64,000 nucleotides of DNA from Halorussus halobius. Lineage in GTDB: Archaea; Halobacteriota; Halobacteria; Halobacteriales; Haladaptataceae. The notes beneath the pieces were generated by a model. The model was not told where the DNA came from. It was given only the letters and a program-made list of their open reading frames with translations, and searched no databases. Position 1 is the stretch's first letter. Every line of letters begins with the position of its first letter. Positions 8,712 to 16,098 of the stretch are shown here, piece by piece. The stretch is taken from contig NZ_SBIU01000006.1 in NCBI RefSeq assembly GCF_004765805.1, positions 124,001 to 188,000 of the forward strand, read 5' to 3'. A program made the position numbers and the translations under genes.

Positions 8712-10190
8712 ATGACCGCGAGCGACGACCCGACTACCTACGACGCGGGCGACGTGACGCTCCACGAGGTCCGCGAACACGTCTGGGAGATACCGAAGGA
8801 CGGCGACATGCGCGTCCCGGCGCGGGTGCTCGCCAGCGAGCAACTGCTCGACCAGATTTCCGACGACGAGACGCTCCAGCAGTTGAAGAACTCCACGCAC
8901 CTGCCGGGCGTCCGGAAGTACAACGTCTGCATGCCCGACGGTCATCAGGGGTACGGTTTCCCGGTCGGCGGCGTGGCCGGCATCGACGCCGAGGACGGCT
9001 GCATCTCGCCCGGCGCTATCGGCTACGACATCAACTGCGGCGTCCGGATGGTGAAGACGGACCTCTCGTACGAGGACGTGCGCGGCCGCGAGGCGGAACT
9101 GGTCGACGCCCTCTTCGCGAACGTCCCGTCGGGGCTCGGCGGCGGCGGCATCGTCGACGGCGACATCGACGCCATCGAGGCCATCCTCGACCGGGGGATG
9201 GAGTGGGCGCTCGAAGAGGGCTGGGCGGTCGAGGCGGACCTCGCCCACTGCGAAGACGGGGGCGTCCGCCACGACTCGGACCCCGCGAAGGTTCCCCAGA
9301 AGGCCAAAGACAGGGGGAAGAACCAGATCGGCAGTCTGGGGTCGGGCAACCACTTCCTCGAGGTCCAACGCGTGACCGACACGTATCTGGACGACGTGGC
9401 CGACGCCTACGGGCTTGAGGAAGGCCAGATAGTCGTCCTCATCCACTGCGGGAGCCGAGGGCTCGGCCATCAGGTCTGCACCGAGTACCTCCGGGACATC
9501 GAGAAGGCCCACGCGGGACTGCTCTCCCGGCTTCCGGACAAGGAACTCGCGGCCGCGCCCGCCGGGAGCCAGCTCGCCGAGGACTACTACGGCGCGATGT
9601 GCGCGGCCATCAACTTCGCGTGGGTCAACCGCCAGCTCATCATGCACCGCACCCGGCAGGTGTTCGAGAAGGTGTTCGGGAGCGACTGGGAGACGCTCGG
9701 GATGGACCTGCTGTACGACGTGGCCCACAACATCGCCAAGAAGGAGGTTCACACCGTGGAGAACGGCGAGGAGCGCGAACTCTACGTCCACCGGAAGGGC
9801 GCGACCAGAGCCTTCCCCGCAGGCCATCCCGAGGTCCCCGGCGCGTACTGCGACGTGGGCCAACCCGTCATCATCCCCGGGAGCATGGGGGCGGGCAGCT
9901 ACGTCCTCCGTGGCGGCGAGGCGTCGATGGCCGAGACGTTCGGTTCGACGGCCCACGGCGCGGGCCGGACCATGAGCCGCACGCAGGCCAAGCGCGACTA
10001 CTGGGGCGGCGACGTGCAGGACGAACTGGAGCAAGAGCACATCTACGTCAAAGCTCAGAGCGGGGCCACCGTGGCGGAGGAGGCTCCGGGCGTCTACAAG
10101 GACGTCGACGAGGTGGTCCGGGTGTCGGACGCGCTCGGCATCGGCGACAGGGTCGCGCGGACGTATCCGGTCTGCAACATCAAGGGGTAG
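8712..10190 (+). CDS. rtcB: RNA-splicing ligase RtcB
   Basis: A 492-residue GTP- and Mn-dependent RNA ligase that seals 2',3'-cyclic-phosphate and 5'-OH ends, chiefly tRNA exons. Recognised motifs in order: MPDGHQGYGFPVGGVA, YDINCGVRM (metal-binding Cys), SLGSGNHFLEV, HCGSRGLGHQV (metal-binding His), PGSMGAGSYVL, and STAHGAGRTMSR, whose His is the guanylylated residue in characterised RtcB proteins. The C-terminal VARTYPVCNIKG is the usual family ending. The length matches intein-free archaeal RtcB. The ATG at 8712 directly precedes the conserved N-terminal region. Archease is encoded nearby on the same strand. Confidence 0.96.
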   Translation: MTASDDPTTYDAGDVTLHEVREHVWEIPKDGDMRVPARVLASEQLLDQISDDETLQQLKNSTHLPGVRKYNVCMPDGHQGYGFPVGGVAGIDAEDGCISPGAIGYDINCGVRMVKTDLSYEDVRGREAELVDALFANVPSGLGGGGIVDGDIDAIEAILDRGMEWALEEGWAVEADLAHCEDGGVRHDSDPAKVPQKAKDRGKNQIGSLGSGNHFLEVQRVTDTYLDDVADAYGLEEGQIVVLIHCGSRGLGHQVCTEYLRDIEKAHAGLLSRLPDKELAAAPAGSQLAEDYYGAMCAAINFAWVNRQLIMHRTRQVFEKVFGSDWETLGMDLLYDVAHNIAKKEVHTVENGEERELYVHRKGATRAFPAGHPEVPGAYCDVGQPVIIPGSMGAGSYVLRGGEASMAETFGSTAHGAGRTMSRTQAKRDYWGGDVQDELEQEHIYVKAQSGATVAEEAPGVYKDVDEVVRVSDALGIGDRVARTYPVCNIKG

Positions 10191-10256
10191 CGGCTCGGGG
10201 GCGTCGTTTCCGACGCCGGAGCAGGTTTGATGTAGCGCCCGACCGATTCCGGAGGC

Positions 10257-10505
10257 ATGGCCCTCTTCGAGATGGTCGTGGTGTTCGTCGTCGGACTGCT
10301 CGCCGGCACCGTGGTCCGGTGGGTCGCGGGGCTGGCGGCCGTCGTCGCGCTCGTCCTCGCGGTCCTCGGGTTCGCGACGCCCGAGATCGGTCTCGTGACC
10401 TACGTCCTCGACCAGTACTACCTCGGCAACGAACTCCTGTTCGTCGCGGGCTTCCTGTTCGGCATCGACGCCCAGCGCACGAAGGAGGCGGTCGAAGAGC
10501 GCTGA
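10257..10505 (+). CDS. Small membrane protein, function unknown
   Basis: An 82-residue protein with two or three hydrophobic helices (MVVVFVVGLLAGTVVRWVAG, VVALVLAVLGFAT, LLFVAGFLFGID) and a short charged C-terminus (AQRTKEAVEER) that probably faces the cytoplasm. I do not recognise a family. It starts 66 nt after rtcB and could be read from the same transcript. Confidence 0.6.
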   Translation: MALFEMVVVFVVGLLAGTVVRWVAGLAAVVALVLAVLGFATPEIGLVTYVLDQYYLGNELLFVAGFLFGIDAQRTKEAVEER

Positions 10506-10579
10506 GTCGCCGGACGAGAGCCGCCAGAACTATCGGTTCGAGAGAATGTTGCCGTCGCGTCACGCGTCCGTCTGACGGA

Positions 10580-10587
10580 TTTATTTG
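10580..10587 (+). promoter_or_regulatory. TATA element of the small RHH protein gene
   Basis: TTTATTTG lies about 30 nt upstream of the ATG at 10614. A GTG inside this element is the alternative longer start, so the promoter decides in favour of the ATG. Confidence 0.7.
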
Positions 10588-10613
10588 TGTCCGTATCTCG
10601 GTGTGTTCCCAAT

Positions 10614-10772
10614 ATGCAACGGGACCACCTCGACATGGAGACGGTGACCGTGGAGTTCGCCGCCGAGGAACTCGACGAGATAGACGACGTCGCGTTTCGC
10701 CACCATCGGGACAACCGCGAGGCCGCGATCCGGGACCTGCTCGACGAGTGGCTCAAGTCCCGCGAGGAGTGA
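10614..10772 (+). CDS. Small CopG/ribbon-helix-helix DNA-binding protein
   Basis: A 52-residue protein with a strand (METVTVEFAAEELDEI) followed by two helices (VAFRHHRDNREAAIRDLLDEWLKS), the layout of a CopG/MetJ ribbon-helix-helix repressor. Such proteins dimerise, with the strand pair entering the DNA major groove. The chosen ATG lies about 30 nt from the TATA element and gives a leaderless message. The gene is monocistronic, and the following 460 nt hold a structured repeat rather than a gene. Target genes are unknown. Confidence 0.72.
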   Translation: MQRDHLDMETVTVEFAAEELDEIDDVAFRHHRDNREAAIRDLLDEWLKSREE

Positions 10773-11231
10773 CGAGGTGGCTGTCGAGGGTCGTCGCCTC
10801 GGTACCGGGCGGTTTCGGCTTCGAGTCCGCGCCTTTTCGATACCGCGAATCTGCGCTGGAAACGCTCGGATGGCCGATTCGTCCGTCCTGTTGCGGTGGC
10901 GCGCGCGAGTAACGCGCGCGAGGGAGGGACCGCGTTCATGCGGTCCCGAGGCTGGGGAGGCGTGGGGTCCCTGCTGTGCGGTGCGGTACTCATCGGTCGA
11001 GGGAGACGCTAGCTTCAAACTGGCTCGAACGAGAACAGACGACGTCTCGGTGCTAGCTTCGGCCGAGACCTCGGAGTCACAGTACCGCACAACAACGCAC
11101 AGCACCGCATGCGCCGGACCGGCGGCTCACCGAGCGTAGTCGGAGAGTATCGCCGAGCGCAGTCGGAAGGCGGAACCGACAGCCCGGGTCGAGAAGCAAG
11201 ACCTTTGGCCCGCGCCGGACACCTTTCGAAC
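10773..11231. other. Intergenic region dominated by a structured repeat element
   Basis: Nearly 460 nt without a credible gene. It contains the two-hairpin element described separately (10898-10986). Beyond that it has a perfect 10-bp inverted repeat, GTGCGGTACT at 10981-10990 and AGTACCGCAC at 11081-11090. Between these arms are two direct copies of GCTAGCTTC near 11009 and 11052. The end nearest the eIF-2B-like gene is probably its promoter, but no strong TATA element is visible. Confidence 0.55.
10898..10986 (+). repeat. Structured intergenic element, copy 1 (two hairpins plus conserved GAGGCTGGGGAGGCGTG tail)
   Basis: Hairpin 1 pairs CGCGCGCG at 10900-10907 with its complement at 10913-10920 around an AGTAA loop. 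Hairpin 2 pairs GGGACCGC at 10926-10933 with GCGGTCCC at 10940-10947 around GTTCAT. A conserved single-stranded block GAGGCTGGGGAGGCGTG follows, then CTGCTGTGCGGT. The same arrangement occurs on the minus strand at 18432-18526 with different but still paired stems. It could be a small RNA, a processed leader, or a dispersed REP-like element; no protein is encoded. Confidence 0.65.
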
Positions 11232-12083
11232 ATGATAGACGAGACGGTCGAGGAGATTCGGGAGATGCAGACCCACAGTTCCTCGGTGGTCGCGGTGAAG
11301 GCCGCCCGCGCGCTGGCGGGCCTGCTCGACCGCGAGTTCGCCTCGATAGCGGACTTCGAGCGCGACCTCGAACGCAACTCCTCGGCGCTCCGGCGGGCCA
11401 ACCCCTCCCACGCGTCGCTGGTGACCACCCAGCGCGCGGTCGTCTCGATGGTCACCGACGCCGACCACGGCTCGGTCGCCGACGCGAAAGAGAGCCTCCA
11501 GTCCGCGATAGACGACGTGGTCGAGCAGGTCGAGACCGCAAAGCGCCGGGCCGCCGAGAACGCGCTGGCGCTCGTGCCCGACGGCGCGACGATTCTGACC
11601 CACGACTACTCCTCGACCGTGCTGGAGACCATCGAGCGCGCGGTCGCCGACGGGCGGTATCTGACGGTGTACGTCACCGAGGCTCGACCGCGATACCTCG
11701 GCCGCAAGACGGCTCGCACGCTCGCCGCGATGGACCGCGTGGACGCCCACCTCATCGTCGACGGGGCGTCGGGCCACTTCCTGCCGGACTGCGACCGCGT
11801 GCTGCTCGGGATGGACTGCATCGTCGACGACACCCTCTACAACCGCGTGGGCACCTTCCCGCTGGCCGCGACCGCCGCGCAGGTCGACGTGCCCGTGACC
11901 GTGATCGGCTCGTCGGCAAAGCTGGTCGGCGAGGGGTTCCGCTTCGAAAACGACTTCCGGTCGCCCAGCGAGGTGCTGCTCGAACCCGCAGAGGGCTTCG
12001 CCATCGAGAACCCCGCCTACGACGCGACGCCGACCGACCTGCTCGACTCGGTGGTCACCGACGAGGGCGTTCGGGAGTTCTGA
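11232..12083 (+). CDS. eIF-2B alpha/beta/delta-like protein (ribose-1,5-bisphosphate isomerase superfamily)
   Basis: A 283-residue cytosolic protein of the ISOCOT/eIF-2B family. The N-terminal helical domain begins IDETVEEIREMQTHSSSVVAVK, the usual family opening. The Rossmann-like half has ILTHDYSSTV, YVTEARPRYLGRKTA, LLGMDCIVDDTLYNRVGT and FENDFRSPSEV. In characterised archaeal ribose-1,5-bisphosphate isomerases the first of these motifs carries a catalytic Cys (THC..S). Here it is THDYS, so Cys is absent, which argues against standard isomerase activity. The Asp-containing GMD..VDD motif is kept. The ATG at 11232 begins the conserved region; upstream in-frame sequence is not protein-like. 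Confidence 0.82.
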   Translation: MIDETVEEIREMQTHSSSVVAVKAARALAGLLDREFASIADFERDLERNSSALRRANPSHASLVTTQRAVVSMVTDADHGSVADAKESLQSAIDDVVEQVETAKRRAAENALALVPDGATILTHDYSSTVLETIERAVADGRYLTVYVTEARPRYLGRKTARTLAAMDRVDAHLIVDGASGHFLPDCDRVLLGMDCIVDDTLYNRVGTFPLAATAAQVDVPVTVIGSSAKLVGEGFRFENDFRSPSEVLLEPAEGFAIENPAYDATPTDLLDSVVTDEGVREF

Positions 12084-12138
12084 GCCGGACTGAGTCGAGT
12101 CGCCTCCTCCGTGACGAATTGCTCCGTCTATCAGCCAG

Positions 12139-12147
12139 CTTTTTATC
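12139..12147 (+). promoter_or_regulatory. TATA element of the AT-rich lipoprotein gene
   Basis: CTTTTTATC is centred 41 nt before the ATG at 12185 and 17 nt before the ATG at 12161. Transcription would be expected to start near 12170, which favours the downstream ATG. Confidence 0.5.
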
Positions 12148-12184
12148 AGCGAGTGATAATATGGAGCCAACAGAGTCGACACCG

Positions 12185-13804
12185 ATGGACAAATCTCACC
12201 GCGGAGTTCTCGACTCGGCCGCTTCCCGCCGGGGCAAGGGACAACCAAATCGCCGGACAGTCCTCCGAAGCATTGGAGTAGCGATAACCACTGTACTCGC
12301 TGGTTGTAGCGGGGAGGAACCTGAAGAGTCGGCGGAGCCACCCGAAACGACGCACTGGACGACTACAACGACAGTCAATCGGGAGGCGACAGTAACGGTT
12401 CGGGACCACGAAAATCGCAATCTCCTTCCCATCGTTACCGAGGACAACAGAGAGCGCAGTGCCCGAATCAAAGCTAAGGTTAAGGATTTGGACGGAATCG
12501 AGTCCATCGTTGTCCGTTTCGATAACGGACACATGGATCAGCCAAAGCAGGTCCATGAGGATTCAGGTGGTGGAGAGCAAATACCTGTCGTATATGACCT
12601 TCCACAGAGACTGATTGGCCCCGGCGAAAACACGTTCACCACGAGAGTTACCGATCAGAAGGAGCGGACACAGCAATACACCTCCACATTCACCCCTGAA
12701 ACCCAGACCTGGAAAGTAGACACACCACACTCAGACTACTCCACAGACAGAAAATGGGACAACCTCCAATTCAACCAGCCACTGGAAGCATTCAACGGAA
12801 ACACCATCAAAGAACAACAGGAAATCTGGAACGACGAAATGGTGTACCCAACGCTAATTGCTGATCTCCGAGACGGAGACAAACAACAAATACAAGAACA
12901 GTACAAAGGAAGCAAGTACGGAAGCAGCGTTGAATACCCTAACTCTGAGGAAGACGACGGGACATGGAACCTAAACGACTTCCAAAACACCGACAGAATA
13001 CAGGAAATACTCAGCTTCGGAAGAAACGCACTCCACGTACACTACCTCGAAAACAATTTCACTAACTGGAGTACGGAAAACGACCACCTCGCATCAACAC
13101 TCCAAAAAATCTGTAACGAACTCCACGACGAAAACCCGGACAACGAAAACATAATCGAAACCACATACGTCAACGAAGGCAACCACGGAACAGTAATGGC
13201 CTACGCAGACCCAGAAAAAACAGATACAGAATACACCCACTTCGACGGCGAAACACACGGAGAGTTCAACTGGTGGTTCGTCGACACAACAGACAACTGG
13301 ACCCTACCAATCAACAACGATGAAACAAAAGTACCTCCAGGCGCCAGAGGAGGATACAACGCATTCATCCAAGGCTACAAAGGAGAAGAACAAGTAAGCG
13401 ACACTTCAAGAATACAAACATACGAACAAGAGAAAAAGATAGCAGTACATCCACTTCTCGGGTTCATCGATCGAAGCGACACAGAACAGATAGACAAAAC
13501 AGCTATCTCTATCAGTGACCCGGTACTCGAACAGATTTACAACAAACATATTCCGGAAGGCGAATCAGGTGACCCAATTATCGATATGGCGATGAAAGCC
13601 AGCCAACTACAGATAGAAACCGGAGAACACGTCCAAGTCTACGGCGACAACCTAGAATACAACGAAGAGGATGAAGTGTTCGAAGGCGTAGAGTACGCAA
13701 TCAATGAAGGAAACATCTACAGCCTCCACAACATGAGTATGGATGCGGAAACACGGTTGACGAAGGACCGTGTTGACAGGTTCCTCGAAGAAGCCGCCGC
13801 ATAA
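12185..13804 (+). CDS. Tat-exported lipoprotein, function unknown, atypically AT-rich gene
   Basis: A 539-residue protein whose N-terminus carries a twin-arginine segment and lipobox (NRRTVLRSIG, then VLAGCSG), so it should be folded, exported by Tat and lipid-anchored on the outer face. After a Thr-rich linker comes a domain beginning TVTVRDHENRNLLPIV that looks Ig- or carbohydrate-binding-like. The large remainder is rich in Asn, Glu, Tyr and Trp and unrecognised. An HxxG-like EGNHGTVMAY and FNWWFVDTTDNW are notable. Codon use (AAA, AGA, ATA, AAC-rich) and base composition differ sharply from all neighbours, indicating recent transfer. An ATG 24 nt upstream is an alternative start. Confidence 0.7.
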   Translation: MDKSHRGVLDSAASRRGKGQPNRRTVLRSIGVAITTVLAGCSGEEPEESAEPPETTHWTTTTTVNREATVTVRDHENRNLLPIVTEDNRERSARIKAKVKDLDGIESIVVRFDNGHMDQPKQVHEDSGGGEQIPVVYDLPQRLIGPGENTFTTRVTDQKERTQQYTSTFTPETQTWKVDTPHSDYSTDRKWDNLQFNQPLEAFNGNTIKEQQEIWNDEMVYPTLIADLRDGDKQQIQEQYKGSKYGSSVEYPNSEEDDGTWNLNDFQNTDRIQEILSFGRNALHVHYLENNFTNWSTENDHLASTLQKICNELHDENPDNENIIETTYVNEGNHGTVMAYADPEKTDTEYTHFDGETHGEFNWWFVDTTDNWTLPINNDETKVPPGARGGYNAFIQGYKGEEQVSDTSRIQTYEQEKKIAVHPLLGFIDRSDTEQIDKTAISISDPVLEQIYNKHIPEGESGDPIIDMAMKASQLQIETGEHVQVYGDNLEYNEEDEVFEGVEYAINEGNIYSLHNMSMDAETRLTKDRVDRFLEEAAA

Positions 13805-13992
13805 GTAATCTACCGCTCGCCCATCCACATATTCTAATTAGAAACTATTGAGATTCTAATCCCCATATAAACCATTTGGCCTACAGATTTTATTGTTATT
13901 TATAAAGGATCTCTCCCGGAAGAGTTGGTCAGGGACCGTTTCAGTTCGCGGAGCCAACGACGCCGTCTAAGATGGTGACGAATCCGAATAAG
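13805..13992. other. AT-rich flank of the transferred gene
   Basis: This 188-nt spacer between convergent genes keeps the AT-rich composition of the preceding gene until about 13920, with TTTATTGTTATTTATAA near 13886-13902 that could act as a T-rich termination region. No repeat or att-like border is evident at either edge. Confidence 0.4.
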
Positions 13993-15102
13993 TCACTCCA
14001 CCTCGACCCACTCCCCGTGCTCGTCGCTCTCCTGAATCGCCGCCAGTGCGCGCTGGACCGCCAGTCCGTCCGCGAAGTCCGGCTGATAGTCCTCAGACTC
14101 TCCCGCCACTGCCGACAAGAACTCGTAGTTCTCGTGGACGAAGGTGTGCTCCCAGCCGATGACGTGGCCCGGCGGCCACCAGTGCTCGACGTACGGGTCG
14201 TCCTCGTCGGTGACCAGAATCGTCTGATACCCACGGTCGCCCTCCCGCAGGACCTCCAGTTCGTTCAGTCGCTCCAGCGAGAACTTCAGACTGCCCTTCG
14301 AGCCGTGGACCTCGATTGCGTGGTCGTTCTTGTGGCCCGTCGCGAACCGCGAGGCCTCGAACGTCGCCATCACGCCGCCCGCCAGTTCGGCCTGCGCGGA
14401 GTAGGCGTCGTCGACCGTGACCTCGCGCGTCTCGTCTGAATCTTCCACGGGTCGCTCGTCGACGAACGTCCGGCAGTGCCCCGAGACGCGCTCGACGTCG
14501 CCGACGAGGAAGCGCGCGAGGTCGAGGGTGTGTGCGCCCAGATCGCCCAGCGCGCCGCTGCCGGCCATCTCGGCGTCGTTGCGCCACGACCACGGCTCCT
14601 CGGGGTCGACCAGCCAGTCCTGCAGGTAGCGCCCCCGGAAATGTCGAATCTCGCCGAGTTCGCCCGCGTCGATGAGGTTCTTCGCGTACTGGATGGCCGG
14701 CACGAACCGGTAGTTGAACGCGGTGGCGGTCGGGACTCCGTCCCCTGCCTTCTCGGCCGCCGCGGCCATTCGCTCGGCGCTTTCGAGGTCGTTGGCAAGG
14801 GGTTTCTCGCAGAGGACCGGCGTGCCGGCCTCCAGCGCGCCGATAGAGGGCTCGGCGTGGACGTGGTTCGGCCCGAGGTTGTAGAAGGCGTCGACCTCGT
14901 CGACCACGTCGCGCCAGTCGGTCGCCGTCCGCTCGAAGCCGAGCCGGTCGGCCGCGTCCGCGAGCGCGTCCTCGTCGCGACCGACCAACACGCTGCGTTC
15001 GACCTCCGGTGCCTCCGGGAAGAACATCGGCAGGCGAGCGAGCGCGTTCGCGTGGGCCTTGCCCATGAACCGATAGCCGAGAACTCCGACGCTGAGCGTC
15101 AT
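13993..15102 (-). CDS. Gfo/Idh/MocA-family NAD(P)-dependent oxidoreductase
   Basis: A 369-residue enzyme with an N-terminal Rossmann domain (LSVGVLGYRFMGKAHANAL, dinucleotide-binding GxxxxG). It has the conserved lysine motif VLCEKPLAND around residue 100 that serves catalysis in this family, followed by the alpha/beta C-terminal domain (RHFRGRYLQDW, GSGALGDLGAHTLDLARF). These enzymes oxidise or reduce sugars, inositols and related polyols; the exact substrate cannot be inferred. It is encoded alone, with ATG at 15102. The GDLGAHTLD motif provides the expected catalytic-region His. Confidence 0.87.
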   Translation of the reverse strand: MTLSVGVLGYRFMGKAHANALARLPMFFPEAPEVERSVLVGRDEDALADAADRLGFERTATDWRDVVDEVDAFYNLGPNHVHAEPSIGALEAGTPVLCEKPLANDLESAERMAAAAEKAGDGVPTATAFNYRFVPAIQYAKNLIDAGELGEIRHFRGRYLQDWLVDPEEPWSWRNDAEMAGSGALGDLGAHTLDLARFLVGDVERVSGHCRTFVDERPVEDSDETREVTVDDAYSAQAELAGGVMATFEASRFATGHKNDHAIEVHGSKGSLKFSLERLNELEVLREGDRGYQTILVTDEDDPYVEHWWPPGHVIGWEHTFVHENYEFLSAVAGESEDYQPDFADGLAVQRALAAIQESDEHGEWVEVE

Positions 15103-15179
15103 GCTCTGCGTTTGGTCGGGGAGGGGTTTAGTATTTCAGGAACGAGTTAATCGTCGGCGTATCGGAGCGACGAGAGCCC

Positions 15180-15560
15180 TCACGACTCCGCGTCGGCCAG
15201 CACCGACCGCACCGCCGAGGCCAACTCCTCGAACTGGCCCATCCCCATCTCGTCGGTGGTGACGAACGCGCCGTGGTCGCCGACGATGACCCGCGTGAGG
15301 TAGCCCCGCTCGAACGCCCGGACCGTGAACAGGTACTCGCCGAGTTCGCTCGTATCGTAGTCGGTCTGGGTCCGGAACCCCAGTCGCTCGTCGTCGGCGA
15401 AGCCCACGATGTCCGCGCCCGCTTCGAGGTCCTCGCGGAGGTAGAGCTGTTGCTCGTCGGCTTCGGTGAAGTACGTCACGCTCCGGAGTTCGTCGCCGAC
15501 CGAGGTGCGACAGCTACTGGTCAACTGCTCGGCGAGGTCGTCGGATGCTACGTCCCCCAT
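15180..15560 (-). CDS. Conserved small haloarchaeal protein (DUF7522-like)
   Basis: A 126-residue acidic soluble protein. The segments LYLREDLEAGADIV, LGEYLFTVRAFERGYLTRVI and GDHGAFVTTDEM form a pattern I associate with a haloarchaea-specific family sometimes listed as DUF7522. No enzymatic motif is visible. The ATG of MGDVASDDLAEQL is used because the in-frame upstream extension is basic and proline-rich, unlike the rest. It is divergent from tatA across 125 nt. Confidence 0.68.
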   Translation of the reverse strand: MGDVASDDLAEQLTSSCRTSVGDELRSVTYFTEADEQQLYLREDLEAGADIVGFADDERLGFRTQTDYDTSELGEYLFTVRAFERGYLTRVIVGDHGAFVTTDEMGMGQFEELASAVRSVLADAES

Positions 15561-15685
15561 GACAGCCGTAACGACGACCTGTGGAAAAGAACTGTCGGCG
15601 CTCGCAGGTCGCGGTCGGTCGGCCCGCACGCGGTCGCCCCACGTGGGGAAAAGCCTACAAGTGAGGAGGCGGTCGCTGAAGATAG

Positions 15686-15958
15686 ATGGTAGAGATGATT
15701 CCACTGTTCGGACCGATTCCGGGCGGGATGGAGATGATGGTGATACTCCTCATCGCCGTCCTGCTGTTCGGCGCGAACAAGATTCCAAAACTGGCGCGCT
15801 CGACCGGCGAAGCGATGGGCGAGTTCAAGAAGGGTCGCCAAGAGATAGAGACCGAACTCGAAGAGATGACCGACCCCGACGTGAGTCCCTCCGAGTCGGA
15901 GGTCAGTCGGACCGACGCCAGCGTCGACGCCGACGCGAGCGACACCAGCGAAGCCTAA
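15686..15958 (+). CDS. tatA: Sec-independent protein translocase TatA
   Basis: A 90-residue TatA/TatE-type subunit that forms the membrane pore for folded twin-arginine substrates, the dominant export route in haloarchaea. It has a short N-terminal transmembrane helix (GGMEMMVILLIAVLLFGANK), the invariant FG before the amphipathic helix (FGANKIPKLARSTGEAMGEFKK), and an acidic, Ser/Asp-rich cytoplasmic tail. The FGPIPGG lead-in is typical of haloarchaeal TatA. tatC is not in the window. Exported substrates nearby include the two Tat-type lipoproteins at about 12.2 and 37.7 kb. Confidence 0.95.
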   Translation: MVEMIPLFGPIPGGMEMMVILLIAVLLFGANKIPKLARSTGEAMGEFKKGRQEIETELEEMTDPDVSPSESEVSRTDASVDADASDTSEA

Positions 15959-16098
15959 CGACGACCACGACCGAGCCGTCGCCCGGTCGAATCGCAACCG
16001 AAATTACCACACCGAGGGACGCTCCGTAACGATTTCCGGTTTCTTCGACGCCGCGTTCGACCCCGTAGTTAAGGCGCTTCGGTACCACGTACGAGTAC

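Noticed and set aside
8712..10190. Intein within RtcB
   Set aside because: The protein is 492 residues with unbroken motifs, so no intein or intron is present.
12185..13804. Insertion sequence or transposase in the AT-rich island
   Set aside because: The single gene encodes a lipoprotein with a Tat signal; no transposase motif or terminal inverted repeat was seen.
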